From Alicyclobacillus sp. (lineage in GTDB: Bacteria > Bacillota > Bacilli > Alicyclobacillales > Alicyclobacillaceae): DNA of 34,098 nucleotides. The stretch's first letter is position 1. Every line of letters starts with the position of its first letter. Both the position numbers and the translations under genes were made by a program. The stretch is from NCBI GenBank assembly GCA_023511295.1, contig JAIMBT010000031.1, positions 1-34,098 on the forward strand, read 5' to 3'. This document shows, one piece after another, positions 1 to 8,334 of the stretch. The notes beneath the pieces were generated by a model that worked only from the letters and a program-made list of their open reading frames with translations, had not been told where the DNA came from and did not search any database.

Positions 1-174
1 TTGTCAATGTACGAGTTTCAGACCTACGCAGAGGCGTATCAGGCGGTCGTCGAATTCGTGACCCGATACAACAACCGTCGACTGCACTCGAGCTTGCATT
101 ACCTGTCCCCTGCGGAGTTCTACCGCCGTCATATCGACACAGGGCTCGAACCCAGACGCCCGGTGAGGGTATGA
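1..174 (+). CDS. IS3-family transposase (OrfB), C-terminal end only
   Basis: The window opens inside this reading frame, so the true start is not visible. The 57 residues before the TGA contain YNNRRLHSSLHYLSPAEF, the typical end of the integrase core (rve) of IS3-family OrfB transposases. That enzyme cuts and joins element ends with a DDE active site, most of which would lie to the left of the window. Whether the element is intact cannot be judged. No clear terminal inverted repeat was identified downstream. It marks the left flank as a mobile-element landing zone together with the decayed transposase at 755-1442. Confidence 0.8.
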   Translation: MSMYEFQTYAEAYQAVVEFVTRYNNRRLHSSLHYLSPAEFYRRHIDTGLEPRRPVRV

Positions 175-194
175 CGCACGCCGGTGCGTATACA

Positions 195-323
195 GGGCCT
201 TTGCCCCTAACTGCCCGGGGCCAGAGGGAGGAGGGCCGTCAACGGGAAACCGAAGGTTCAGCGGCAGCGACCCTTGACGGACCGACGACCGATGGCAAAT
301 TATAGACCAGGGCAAAGGCCTTT
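195..323. repeat. Imperfect inverted repeat pair, about 12 bp arms
   Basis: AGGGCCTTTGCCC (195-207) is matched in inverted orientation by GGGCAAAGGCCTT (about 310-322). The arms are about 100 bp apart in gene-free DNA between the IS3 remnant and the DUF6431-like remnant. It could be the worn end of an insertion element or chance. No function is assigned. Confidence 0.3.
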
Positions 324-356
324 AGAAAAACTGCGAAATAGCTCAATATCGGGAGC

Positions 357-663
357 ATGTGTCCGATCTGCGGGGGTTAATCCGCCCTTGTCCTTGCTGG
401 CGAAGTGAGCTGGCGTCATCGAGCGTCGAAAGCGGACGTGGATTCGCGGTTCCGGTGACAGAGTGAAGCTGGTTATCCGCCGACTATGTTGCAGGAACTG
501 CGGCAAGATGCCACACGTAGCAGGTCGTCTCGCGCCCATTGCGCACCGTTTTCAGCAAATGCGGAGACCTCGTCCGCCCTTTCACAATCCGTACTCCATC
601 GCATCGGACAGTTCGTCGGAAGCGCGCCCGGTTGGCTGGCGCGTGCGGTCCGCCGGATCATGA
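357..663 (+). pseudogene. Decayed DUF6431-like zinc-knuckle protein (transposase-associated)
   Basis: An ATG at 357 reads MCPICGG and then stops (TAA 378-380). In a second frame, from about 409, the sequence continues as ERRKRTWIRGSGDRVKLV and then IRRLCCRNCGKMPH. The two pieces together resemble the N-terminus of DUF6431 proteins, which carry a CPxCG knuckle, a basic GSG(D/E)R segment and IRRLxCRxCGxxHHE. Such genes are commonly found just upstream of DDE transposases, as here. At least one frameshift and a premature stop separate the pieces, and the part after about 550 no longer resembles the family. The family assignment is from memory of the pattern; the decay is read directly from the sequence. 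Confidence 0.55.
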
Positions 664-754
664 ATCTATATTTGTGGGTACAGACCCGTCCGGCGTGTCA
701 GGCCGCTGCTCGCGCTACATTCATGCTATTCCTACCAAACAGGAGGTGTTCAGC

Positions 755-1442
755 ATGAAAGATGCGAGGAAGGCGGATGAAATCGCCGCGAATCGGGTGC
801 AGATGCTGTCCCCCGTTGCCGGCGGAGGGCCCGGACGCAGGACGGGCCCGGCAAATCAGGGCCGAGATCTGCGTTCAAACGGGGCTCGCTGAGCGAAACA
901 TTCGCCAGTACCTGGCGAGGTACCGGGCGCCAGAGTTTGACGGACTCAAGCCGCGACCTCGGGTGTACCAGCCGCAGGAGACCATCCCCGAGTCCCTGCT
1001 TGAGCAAGCCATCTTGTTGCGCAGAGAAGTGCCGTCAAGAAGCATCTCCCAGAGCATTGACATCCTCGAATGGGAGGGGCCGACTGAGCCGGGGCAGATC
1101 AAACGAAGTACCCTTTAGGAGAAACTGGCGCAACGCGGCTACAGCTCCCGCCAAATGCGCATGTATGCGTCCATCGGCACAGCCGCGCGGCGTTTCCAGC
1201 GCAGACACCGCAACGACCTGTGGCAAAGCGACATCAAATTCGGTCCGTACCTTCCCATGGTACCTGGCGGCAAGAAGCAGCAGGTGTACCTGGTCGTGTT
1301 TATCGACGACGCGACCTGGTTCGTGGTTCACGCGCAACACGATGATGCCGTACGCCCATCAGCATGCCACTCGGGGCGAGCACGACTGTACAGCGCGTAC
1401 GTGAGACGGGGCACCGCGCTGCTCTGCCAAAGGTCGCCATAG
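755..1442 (+). pseudogene. Decayed DDE (rve-type) transposase with N-terminal HTH
   Basis: A good ribosome site (AGGAGGTG, 741-748) precedes ATG 755, which reads MKDARKADEIAANRVQMLSP. The frame shifts at about 815-825 into a frame containing an HTH-like segment (AERNIRQYLARYRAPEFDGL). That frame meets an in-frame TAG at 1116-1118 and resumes as EKLAQRGYSSRQMRMYASIG, then NDLWQSDIKFGPYLP and VYLVVFIDDATWFVVHAQ. DLWQSDIKFGP and VFIDDATxF are the start of an integrase-type catalytic core. After about 1337 homology fades, and the remaining catalytic residues are missing. One frameshift, one nonsense codon and a 3' deletion show this is a dead copy. With the DUF6431-like remnant it forms a single decayed mobile unit. 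Confidence 0.8.
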
Positions 1443-1445
1443 AAT

Positions 1446-1505
1446 ACAGACGCAAGGGCCCTTCCCCGTGGGTGTGAGCCACGGGGGCACGCTCCTTGCG
1501 TCTGT
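1446..1505. terminator. Long two-part hairpin, possible terminator of the minus-strand operon
   Basis: A perfect 12-bp outer stem (ACAGACGCAAGG 1446-1457 with CCTTGCGTCTGT 1494-1505) encloses a perfect 8-bp inner stem (CCCCGTGG 1464-1471 with CCACGGGG 1479-1486) closed by a 7-nt loop. It lies about 80 bp beyond the stop of the leftward MFS gene, so it could end that operon. Neither strand has a T-run after the stem, so a classical intrinsic terminator is not supported. It could also be a transposon-end or REP-like structure left by the decayed element. Confidence 0.45.
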
Positions 1506-1583
1506 CCGGATCCGCAACCCGGCCACATACGCTGCATACGCTGCGCGATGACGGCCGGGTCGACGCGCCTCTATCGGCCCCTG

Positions 1584-2849
1584 TTAATGCGCAGTAGGCT
1601 CGCTGATCTCGACCGCGTGGTTGGGCACGCGGAAGCGGCTGGCTATCGTGGCCACCATCACGAATGCGAGCAGCATCGCAATCCCGAGGATGTAGAAGCC
1701 GTTGATAACGTTTTCACCGTGCGCGGCGACACCCACCACAATCGGCCCCACGATACCGCCGAAATTCCCGACCAAGTTGACGAGACCCATCGCGGCACCC
1801 GCCTGGTTGCTGGGGACGAACGACATGCACCAAGCCCACCAGGGGCCAAAGGCGGCGTAGATCCCGATGCCCGCCACAACCAGGATAATCATGTTGACGA
1901 CGATATTGACCCCGACGAAGCGTTCAATCACGAGCGCAAGTCCGCCAATCAGCAGCGGTATCGCGACCGGCAGCGCACGGTTCGAACCGCGCCGGTCTGA
2001 CCAAATCCCATTGAGGTACATGGACACAGCCGCCAGGACGAACGGGATGGCGGAAATGAACCCAACCGCCTCAATGCCGCTCTTGCTCAACTGCGTCACC
2101 AGGCTCGGCAGCCACAACCCGAAACTGTACATACCCGTAATCCACAGGAAGTAAATCACGCACAGCACCCAGATACGGTAGTTGGCGAGGACATCGAGTA
2201 ACGTACCGGATGTCTGGCTCTGTCTCGTTCGATGCTGCTGCAGAAAGGCCCGTTCCGACTCCGAGATATAGCGGTCCTTGTCAGGAGAGTCGGAGCCAAG
2301 CCAGACGAACAGGGCACCCAAAATCAGCGGCGGCAGCCCCTGGAGCACAAACATCACGTGGTAATTCCAAGTGTGAATCATCCAGCCTGCGAGCGGCGAC
2401 ATAATCAGTGAGGAGAGCGGCAGAGACATCTCACTGAAGCTAATCGCTCGACCCCGCTCGTCATCCGGGAACCAATTCACGAAAATGACCGAAAACGCGG
2501 GCCAGACCACGCCCTCTGCTAGGCCCATGATGAAACGGACCGCCAGCAGACCCCCGAACGTCGGCATCCAGCCGGTCAAGATAGACATGACGCCCCATAC
2601 CGCGACCGCACAGATGATGACGTACTTCGCACTGAACCGCGCCGCAATCCACCCTCCGGGTATCTGCGTAATCACGTAGCCCCAGAAGAATGCGGACAAA
2701 AGAACGCCGGTCGCCGTGGAGGTCAGCCCAAACGACTTCACCATCGTCGGCGCGGCCATCCCAATGTTGGAGCGGTCCACAAACGCGAAGAGATACATGA
2801 GGAACAATAGGACAAGAATCCGAAGCCATCGTGATCGTCCGACCTTCAC
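1584..2849 (-). CDS. MFS permease, anion:cation symporter (ACS) type
   Basis: A 421-residue polytopic membrane protein of the major facilitator superfamily with about 12 hydrophobic segments. The N-terminal part reads FVDRSNIGMAAPTM and is followed by GYVITQIPGGWIAARFSAKY, a signature of ACS permeases that take up organic anions such as phthalate, tartrate, glucarate or hydroxy-acids by proton symport. GTG 2849 is chosen as start because GGGGGAG lies 7 bases upstream and family alignment begins there. A longer in-frame start at 2945 would run into the preceding SDR gene. It is the last gene of the IclR-E1-E2-E3-SDR operon, 59 bp after the SDR stop, so it probably imports that pathway's substrate. 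The substrate itself cannot be read from sequence. Confidence 0.85.
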   Translation of the reverse strand: MKVGRSRWLRILVLLFLMYLFAFVDRSNIGMAAPTMVKSFGLTSTATGVLLSAFFWGYVITQIPGGWIAARFSAKYVIICAVAVWGVMSILTGWMPTFGGLLAVRFIMGLAEGVVWPAFSVIFVNWFPDDERGRAISFSEMSLPLSSLIMSPLAGWMIHTWNYHVMFVLQGLPPLILGALFVWLGSDSPDKDRYISESERAFLQQHRTRQSQTSGTLLDVLANYRIWVLCVIYFLWITGMYSFGLWLPSLVTQLSKSGIEAVGFISAIPFVLAAVSMYLNGIWSDRRGSNRALPVAIPLLIGGLALVIERFVGVNIVVNMIILVVAGIGIYAAFGPWWAWCMSFVPSNQAGAAMGLVNLVGNFGGIVGPIVVGVAAHGENVINGFYILGIAMLLAFVMVATIASRFRVPNHAVEISEPTAH

Positions 2850-2908
2850 ATCAAATCTCCCCCGTCTCCGAGATACGTTGCGGAATATTTGAACGAAACT
2901 TGGCGCAG

Positions 2909-3652
2909 TCAGGCCATCACAAGCCCGCCGTCCACGTGCAGGCACGTCCCAGTAATGAAGGACGAGCTGTCGCGGCTGAGGAACTCCACGGCCTCAGCGA
3001 CATCTTGGGGCGTGCCCCAACGCTTTACCGGCAATGCAGAGAGGTCGTAGGCGTGGCCCTTGGTCATGTCCGTAAGAATCGGTCCCGGCAGCACCGCGTT
3101 GCAGGTGATGCCCCATTTCCCCACCTCCTTCGCAATCCACCGCGTCATGTTGATGACCCCTGCCTTCGAGGCCGCGTAGGCGATGCCGGTGCGGCCGCCG
3201 GATCCGTCGTCGTAAACAGGTCCGATGCCTCCGACTTTTCCTGAAACCGACGCGATGTTCACAATGCGGCCGCTGCCTTGGCGCTTCATATACGGGAAGA
3301 CCGCAGCCTGGCACATCAGGAAGGTCCCCGTCATGTTCGTGTCTACGTCCGCGTACCAATGCTCGAGGGTGGTTTCCTCGAACGAATCCCGATGCGCCGT
3401 ACCAGCGACGTTCACGACGATGTCGACGGTTCCGAATTCATCCGCCACCCGCTGCATCAGCGCTTTCACCTGCGCTTGATCTCGGATGTCCGCCTGGACG
3501 GCCCGCGCGTGGTCGCGGCTCAGTACGCGCGCGCTCTCCTCGACTCGATCCGACAGGTCAACCAGCACCACCCGGTGGCCTGCGGCGAGCAGCTTTTCCG
3601 CCGCCGCGTACCCGATGCCTCGTGCTGCGCCTGTTACAACCGCGTTCTTCAT
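2909..3652 (-). CDS. Short-chain dehydrogenase/reductase (SDR)
   Basis: A 247-residue classical SDR that interconverts an alcohol and a ketone using NAD(P). TGAARGIG (7-14) is the nucleotide-binding loop, NVAG (81-84) the structural motif, N106 the likely catalytic Asn, S135 (IVNIAS) the catalytic Ser, and YAASK (159-163) the Tyr/Lys pair. The acidic D32 after the second strand (VLVDLSD) favours NAD. The Ser-Tyr spacing is longer than usual because of a Gly-rich insert (residues 145-156). An AGGAGG site lies about 10 bases before ATG 3652. It follows the E3 gene by 15 bp, so it is probably co-transcribed and may convert an imported hydroxy compound into the 2-oxo substrate of the dehydrogenase complex. 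That link is inference. Confidence 0.88.
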   Translation of the reverse strand: MKNAVVTGAARGIGYAAAEKLLAAGHRVVLVDLSDRVEESARVLSRDHARAVQADIRDQAQVKALMQRVADEFGTVDIVVNVAGTAHRDSFEETTLEHWYADVDTNMTGTFLMCQAAVFPYMKRQGSGRIVNIASVSGKVGGIGPVYDDGSGGRTGIAYAASKAGVINMTRWIAKEVGKWGITCNAVLPGPILTDMTKGHAYDLSALPVKRWGTPQDVAEAVEFLSRDSSSFITGTCLHVDGGLVMA

Positions 3653-3667
3653 GTAAACCTTCGCCTC

Positions 3668-5062
3668 CTAACGTTGTTTCGGAACATGCAGCGGATTGCC
3701 GCTGGCAGCCAGCGCCGCTTCATGTAAGGCCTCCGATACTGTCGGATGGACGTGAATCATCTCGACCAGTTCGCGGACTGTCACCTCAAGCTCCAGCCCC
3801 AAGGCCGCTTCATGGATGACCTCTGTGACGTGCGGACCGACCATGTGAACGCCCAAAATGACCCCCGAACCGCGTTCCCATATGACGCGGCACAGCCCAT
3901 CCGTCCCGGCAATCAGGGACCGCCCGTTGGCGGCCATGGGGAACTCGGATACGGTGAAGTCCAGGGCCTCCTGTTCCGCCTCCTGCTCCGTCATGCCCAC
4001 GGTCGCCAGCTCCGGACTCGAAAACACGCACTGCGGGACAAGCCAGCGGTTCTTGCGCGCGCCGGGGTGCCCGAGCAGGTGGTTCACCGCCACCCGCGCG
4101 TCGTCCATCGCTGCATGGGCCACCATCATGGGGTTGGCGCAGTCGCCGATGGCATAGATGTGGGGGACGGACGTCTGGCACTGCGGGTTGACGACGATAC
4201 GCCCGCGGTCCAGTTCAACCCCAGCTGCCTGCAGCTTGAGTCCGTCTGTGTTGGGCACCCGCCCGACAGCCAGAAGTACTGCGTCGGCCTGAAACGTGGA
4301 CCGCGCGCCCTCGTGTTCTTGCACCTCGAGCGTCAGCCCGTCACCGGAGGCGCCCCGCTGAATAGATTGAACGGCCGCGCCCGTCCGGACGGAAATGCCC
4401 TGGGCACCCAGCTGGGCGGCCAATGCCCGTACCGTGCGCCGATCGAAGCGGGGCAGGATGTCGTCCGCGAACTCAATCACTTCGACCTGCACGCCCAATT
4501 GGCGAAACAAGGACGCGAACTCCAGCCCGACCACGCCGCCGCCGACGACTGCGAACCGGCGCGGCAACTGAGAAATCCCGAGCAGGGTGTCACTCGTGAA
4601 CACACCCCGTTCGCTGGCCCCAGGGATGCTCGGCCATGCGACCCGCGAGCCCGTGGCGACGATGGCGCAATCAAACTTGATTGTGTGTGTCTCCTGACCA
4701 TCCACCACCACGACATCGGTGGGCGAGGCAAACCGTGCGTCACCGCGCACCACGCGTACGCCGGCCTGCCTCAGTAGAGACTGCACGCCGCCGGCCAACT
4801 GTTGGACCGTTCCTTCCTTGCGGGCTTGCGCGCCCTGCCAGTCCGACGGCGGCATCGCGGGCCCAGCAACCCACCCGCGCTCGACCGCCCGCTGCCATGC
4901 CGAGGCGGTCTCGAGCAGGCTCTTCGTCGGGATACAGCCGAGATGAAGACAGGTGCCGCCTACGCTGCGCCGCTCCACCAAGGTTACGGACTGACCGCTG
5001 TGTGCCGCCTGCAGCGCCGCGGTGTATCCACCGGGGCCGCCTCCCACAACCAGGACATGCAT
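3668..5062 (-). CDS. lpdA: Dihydrolipoyl dehydrogenase (E3)
   Basis: A 464-residue flavoprotein disulfide reductase that reoxidises the dihydrolipoyl group of E2 with NAD. The FAD-binding loop GGGPGGYTAA starts at residue 7, the redox pair is C38 and C43 (GGTCLHLGCIPTKS), the NAD-binding loop is VVGGGVVGLEFAS, the second FAD motif is IYAIGDC, and the C-terminal catalytic His/Glu is in HPTVSEALHEAA. Length is normal for the family. An excellent ribosome site (AAGGAGGTGAT) precedes ATG 5062. It lies 12 bp after E2 and so serves this complex, although it may also supply others in the cell. Confidence 0.95.
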   Translation of the reverse strand: MHVLVVGGGPGGYTAALQAAHSGQSVTLVERRSVGGTCLHLGCIPTKSLLETASAWQRAVERGWVAGPAMPPSDWQGAQARKEGTVQQLAGGVQSLLRQAGVRVVRGDARFASPTDVVVVDGQETHTIKFDCAIVATGSRVAWPSIPGASERGVFTSDTLLGISQLPRRFAVVGGGVVGLEFASLFRQLGVQVEVIEFADDILPRFDRRTVRALAAQLGAQGISVRTGAAVQSIQRGASGDGLTLEVQEHEGARSTFQADAVLLAVGRVPNTDGLKLQAAGVELDRGRIVVNPQCQTSVPHIYAIGDCANPMMVAHAAMDDARVAVNHLLGHPGARKNRWLVPQCVFSSPELATVGMTEQEAEQEALDFTVSEFPMAANGRSLIAGTDGLCRVIWERGSGVILGVHMVGPHVTEVIHEAALGLELEVTVRELVEMIHVHPTVSEALHEAALAASGNPLHVPKQR

Positions 5063-5074
5063 GACATCACCTCC

Positions 5075-6361
5075 TTAAAGCAGCACCTGAAGCGGGTCTG
5101 CAAGGCTTCGCGCCAAGGCGCTTAAGAACTGGGCCGCGTACGCACCGTCGACTGCCCGGTGGTCGAAGGAGAGACTCACGGTCATGTTCTGCTGAGCCGC
5201 GCCGCTCTCAACCGATTCCGAGGCCGCACCTGTCGTTCGTCCAACGCCCAGAATGCCGACCTGGGGCGGAACAATGATGGGTGTAAATCCGTCCACGTCG
5301 TACATCCCCAGGTTCGAGATGGTGAACGTGCCGCCTTCGAGATCCTTCAACTCCAATCCCCCAGAACGCGCCCGTTCCGACAACCCGCGAATCTCCTCTG
5401 CGAGCTCCGGGATGCATTTCCGGTTGGCATCGCGGATGACCGGTACCACCAGGCCGCCTGGAACGGACACTGCGACACCGAGATCCACATCGTCAAACAC
5501 CAGACACCCGGCACTCTCGTAATGAGCGTTGAGGGCCGGATACTTTAGCAAGGTGCGCGAGACGAGACACGCCAGGACGGCCGTCAGCGAGACGCTCGCC
5601 TGCGCCGTCTCCTTGGCGCGGCGGTGCAGCGCCATCAGTCCGTCGACCGGAGATGTCCTGTGCACGGTGACGTGGGGAATCGTGCCCCAGCTCTCCGACA
5701 TGCGGTTGGCGATGGACGCGCGCATGGCAGAGTGGGGAATGAGCCTTCCTTCCGGGTGCCGCCGCGGCTCCAATGCCCGTTGAACGTCTGCACGGCGTAC
5801 CCGCTCTCCCGCGGAAGGAACCGTCGACACATCCAGTCCTGCTTCCTCGGCCAGGGCGGCAGCCGCCGGTGTCGCCTTGGTGCCCGGATTCAGGCGCTTC
5901 AGGAATTCCTCTACGTCTGCAGCCTGGATTCGGCCGTTGGGGCCAGAGCCGGTAACCTCGCTGAGCGCAACGTTGTTTTCACGCGCCGTCTTCTTCGCGA
6001 AGGGCGTGGCAAGCGGGCCACCCGCCGACTGACCCGCGCCCGATTCAGCTTGGACCGCTTCTGCCGCCGTAATGCCCTCGGCCGAAGGTGCAACGGTCGC
6101 CGCTGCTGCGCTGGGCGGTGACTCGTCCGGCTGACCAATCCAAGCAATGGGCTGTGAAACCGGGGCGCTTTCGCCGGCCGCCAGGTCAATCCTCACCAAC
6201 CGGCCGTCGACCGGCGCCTCCAGGGTATACGTGATTTTGTCCGTCTCAATTTCCGCAATTGCCTCCCCAGCTTCGACCACGTCACCCGGCTGCTTGAGCC
6301 AAGTTGCGACGGTCCCCTCCGTCATCGTCAACCCAAGTTTCGGCATCACGACTGCTTCCAT
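5075..6361 (-). CDS. Dihydrolipoamide acyltransferase (E2) of a 2-oxo-acid dehydrogenase complex
   Basis: A 428-residue E2 core protein that transfers the acyl group from lipoyl to CoA. Residues 1-77 form a single lipoyl domain with the lipoylated lysine at K42 (EIETDKI). A peripheral-subunit-binding domain is near 118-155 (ATPFAKKTARENNV then GSGPNGRIQAADVEEFL), and a second, weaker copy appears at about 163-197 (ATPAAAALAEEAGLDV then ERVRRADVQRAL). The catalytic domain ends with H401 and D405 in SFDHRAVDG. Linkers are Ala/Pro-rich, as usual for E2. GGAGGAG precedes ATG 6361. It sits 18 bp after E1 beta. The acyl specificity (acetyl versus branched-chain) is not decidable here; gene order and size are closest to acetoin dehydrogenase AcoC. 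Confidence 0.92.
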   Translation of the reverse strand: MEAVVMPKLGLTMTEGTVATWLKQPGDVVEAGEAIAEIETDKITYTLEAPVDGRLVRIDLAAGESAPVSQPIAWIGQPDESPPSAAAATVAPSAEGITAAEAVQAESGAGQSAGGPLATPFAKKTARENNVALSEVTGSGPNGRIQAADVEEFLKRLNPGTKATPAAAALAEEAGLDVSTVPSAGERVRRADVQRALEPRRHPEGRLIPHSAMRASIANRMSESWGTIPHVTVHRTSPVDGLMALHRRAKETAQASVSLTAVLACLVSRTLLKYPALNAHYESAGCLVFDDVDLGVAVSVPGGLVVPVIRDANRKCIPELAEEIRGLSERARSGGLELKDLEGGTFTISNLGMYDVDGFTPIIVPPQVGILGVGRTTGAASESVESGAAQQNMTVSLSFDHRAVDGAYAAQFLSALARSLADPLQVLL

Positions 6362-6379
6362 GGATTCATCTCCTCCCCC

Positions 6380-7366
6380 CTATATCCGCGCGCCAAGCAG
6401 CCCGCGAATCGCCTCGACAATCTCGCGCTCCTGCGGGATCACGGCGGGTTCAAGCGCTGGACTGAACGGCACCGGGAATGGTTTGGCTCCAATGCGAACA
6501 ATGGGGGCGTCGAGGTACTCGATTGTGCGCTCCGCAACGACGGCCGCAATCTCGGCCCCTACCCCGCCGCGCTTCACTGCCTCGTGGACAATCAACAGTC
6601 GGTGGGTCTTGCGGACAGACGCGAGAATGGTCTCCGTATCCATCGGGACGATGGATCGCAAATCAATCAGCTCCACCTGCCCGGCTATCTCATCACCCAA
6701 CTGTTTGCATACGGCTTGTACCTGGGTCATCATACGCGAGTAGGAGACGACGGTAAGCCGACCTCCCTCCTGCACCACGCTGGCCTCCCCGATGGGCGTG
6801 ACGTACTCGCCATCCGGGACTTCCCCCCGCTGCCGAAACAGGTCCTTGTGTTCGAAATAAATCACCGGATTGGGATCGCGGATGGCGGCCTTAAGGAGCC
6901 CCTTCGCGTCCTTAGGGTTGGACGGGGCAACCACCTTCAGCCCCGGGATGTGCATGAACAGCGCCTCCAGCGACTGGGAGTGTTGGGCAGCTCCAGATCT
7001 GGTTACACCGTCGGGAGCCCGCAGCACCAGCGGGAGGTTGGCTTGGCCGCCAAACATGTAGCGGATTTTCGCCATTTGATTCAGGATCTCGTCCATGGCA
7101 ACACCGATGAAATCGGCAAAGTGCATATCAATGACCGGAACGGTCCCTCCGAGTGCGGCCCCAATGCCCGCTCCGACAATCGCTGTCTCGGAGATGGGGG
7201 TGTCACGGACCCGTTCCAGACCAAACGCATCCGGGAGCCCCTTGAACTGACCAAAGATGCCGCCCTGGCGAGCGATGTCCTCCCCCATCACAAACACGCG
7301 CGCGTCCCGGGCCATCTCTTCCCTCATCGCCTCTAACGTGGCTTCAGCAAACGTGATGTTTCTCAC
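6380..7366 (-). CDS. 2-oxo-acid dehydrogenase E1 component, beta subunit (AcoB/PdhB-like)
   Basis: A 328-residue beta subunit of a thiamine-diphosphate-dependent E1 heterotetramer. Recognisable stretches are the start RNITFAEATLEAMREEM, VFVMGEDIARQGGIFG, RDTPISETAIVGAGIGAA, and the C-terminal transketolase domain VELIDLRSIVPMDTETI. Length matches AcoB/PdhB. The start is GTG 7366, overlapping the E1 alpha stop in a GTGA arrangement, so translation is probably coupled to keep subunit ratios equal. The Shine-Dalgarno is weak, consistent with coupling. With the alpha subunit it decarboxylates a 2-oxo acid or cleaves acetoin and loads the acetyl/acyl group on E2. Confidence 0.93.
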   Translation of the reverse strand: MRNITFAEATLEAMREEMARDARVFVMGEDIARQGGIFGQFKGLPDAFGLERVRDTPISETAIVGAGIGAALGGTVPVIDMHFADFIGVAMDEILNQMAKIRYMFGGQANLPLVLRAPDGVTRSGAAQHSQSLEALFMHIPGLKVVAPSNPKDAKGLLKAAIRDPNPVIYFEHKDLFRQRGEVPDGEYVTPIGEASVVQEGGRLTVVSYSRMMTQVQAVCKQLGDEIAGQVELIDLRSIVPMDTETILASVRKTHRLLIVHEAVKRGGVGAEIAAVVAERTIEYLDAPIVRIGAKPFPVPFSPALEPAVIPQEREIVEAIRGLLGARI

Positions 7367-8334
7367 TGTGCACCCGCCTCTACGAACAGATCTTCATAGG
7401 CCTCTGTGGGCTCGGGGAAGGGACTCTCCTTGGCGAAGGCCACCGCAGAGGAAACCTCCTCCAGCGTCTCGTGGTCGATTCGGGTCAGGTCCTCCGAGGT
7501 CAACAGACCCTCCTCAAGAACACGTTCCACGAATCGTTTAATCGGGTCGTTCCGGTCGAGCTGTTCCATCACCTCTTCGCGTTTCCGGTACTTCTCCGGA
7601 TCCCCCACGAAGTGACCCTTGATGCGATACGTCTTCGCCTCCAGCAGAGACGGACCGCCGCCTTCCCGCGCCCGCTGGGTCATCTGCGCAGCCTTCTCAT
7701 AGACATCGAAGATGTCGTTGCCGTCCGCCACCGCACCGGGCATGCTATACGCAGCGGCGCGCACGGCGATGTCTTCCACCGATGTGCTTTCCCGGTAAGG
7801 CGTCGTAGACGACCACTGGTTGTTCTCACAAACGAAGACAACCGGCAGCCGCCACACGGAAGCCAGGTTGAGCCCCTCGTGGAACGTCCCGCGGTTGCTC
7901 GCGCCGTCACCGAAGAACGACACGGCGATACGGCCGTTGCCAAGCAGCTGACTCGCGAGTGCCGCACCGGCCGCCAGGTTGATGCCTCCGCCAACCACGC
8001 CGTTCGCACCGAGCATGCCAACCCCAAAGTCCGCGATGTGCATGGAGCCCCCTTTGCCCTTGCAGTACCCAGTGCGCTTGCCGTACAGTTCAGCCATCAT
8101 CCGCTTCACGTCTGCGCCTTTGGCGATAGTGTGCCCGTGTCCCCGGTGCGTGCTCGTGATGTAATCGCTTTCCTCCAGCAGACTACAGACGGCTGTGGCC
8201 ACTGCCTCTTCGCCGATGTACAGGTGCACGAATCCCGGAATCTCACCTGCCAGGAACTTCTCATTGACCGTCTCCTCAAAAATCCGGATGCGCATCATGG
8301 TGCGATACCAACGCAACAGCGTGTCCTTGTTCAA
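7363..8334 (-). CDS. 2-oxo-acid dehydrogenase E1 component, alpha subunit (AcoA/PdhA-like)
   Basis: A 323-residue alpha subunit that binds thiamine diphosphate. The TPP motif runs from GDG (142-144) to NN (171-172) in the pattern FGDGASNRGTFHEGLNLAS then VFVCENNQWSS. THRGHGHTIAKG (62-73) is the conserved active-site loop. The start is TTG 8334, which overlaps the stop of the IclR gene by four bases (TTGA). AGAGGAG lies about 8 bases upstream. Short length without N-terminal extension and the neighbouring gene order resemble acetoin dehydrogenase AcoA as much as pyruvate dehydrogenase, so the substrate is left open. It is unusual for the regulator gene to overlap the first structural gene in this way. 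Confidence 0.93.
   Translation of the reverse strand: MNKDTLLRWYRTMMRIRIFEETVNEKFLAGEIPGFVHLYIGEEAVATAVCSLLEESDYITSTHRGHGHTIAKGADVKRMMAELYGKRTGYCKGKGGSMHIADFGVGMLGANGVVGGGINLAAGAALASQLLGNGRIAVSFFGDGASNRGTFHEGLNLASVWRLPVVFVCENNQWSSTTPYRESTSVEDIAVRAAAYSMPGAVADGNDIFDVYEKAAQMTQRAREGGGPSLLEAKTYRIKGHFVGDPEKYRKREEVMEQLDRNDPIKRFVERVLEEGLLTSEDLTRIDHETLEEVSSAVAFAKESPFPEPTEAYEDLFVEAGAQ

Noticed and set aside
2850-2945. 32-residue N-terminal extension of the MFS permease from ATG 2945
   Set aside because: It would overlap the SDR gene, is not hydrophobic or family-like, and a better ribosome site serves GTG 2849.
3746-4777. 343-codon plus-strand open frame
   Set aside because: Antisense shadow of dihydrolipoyl dehydrogenase.
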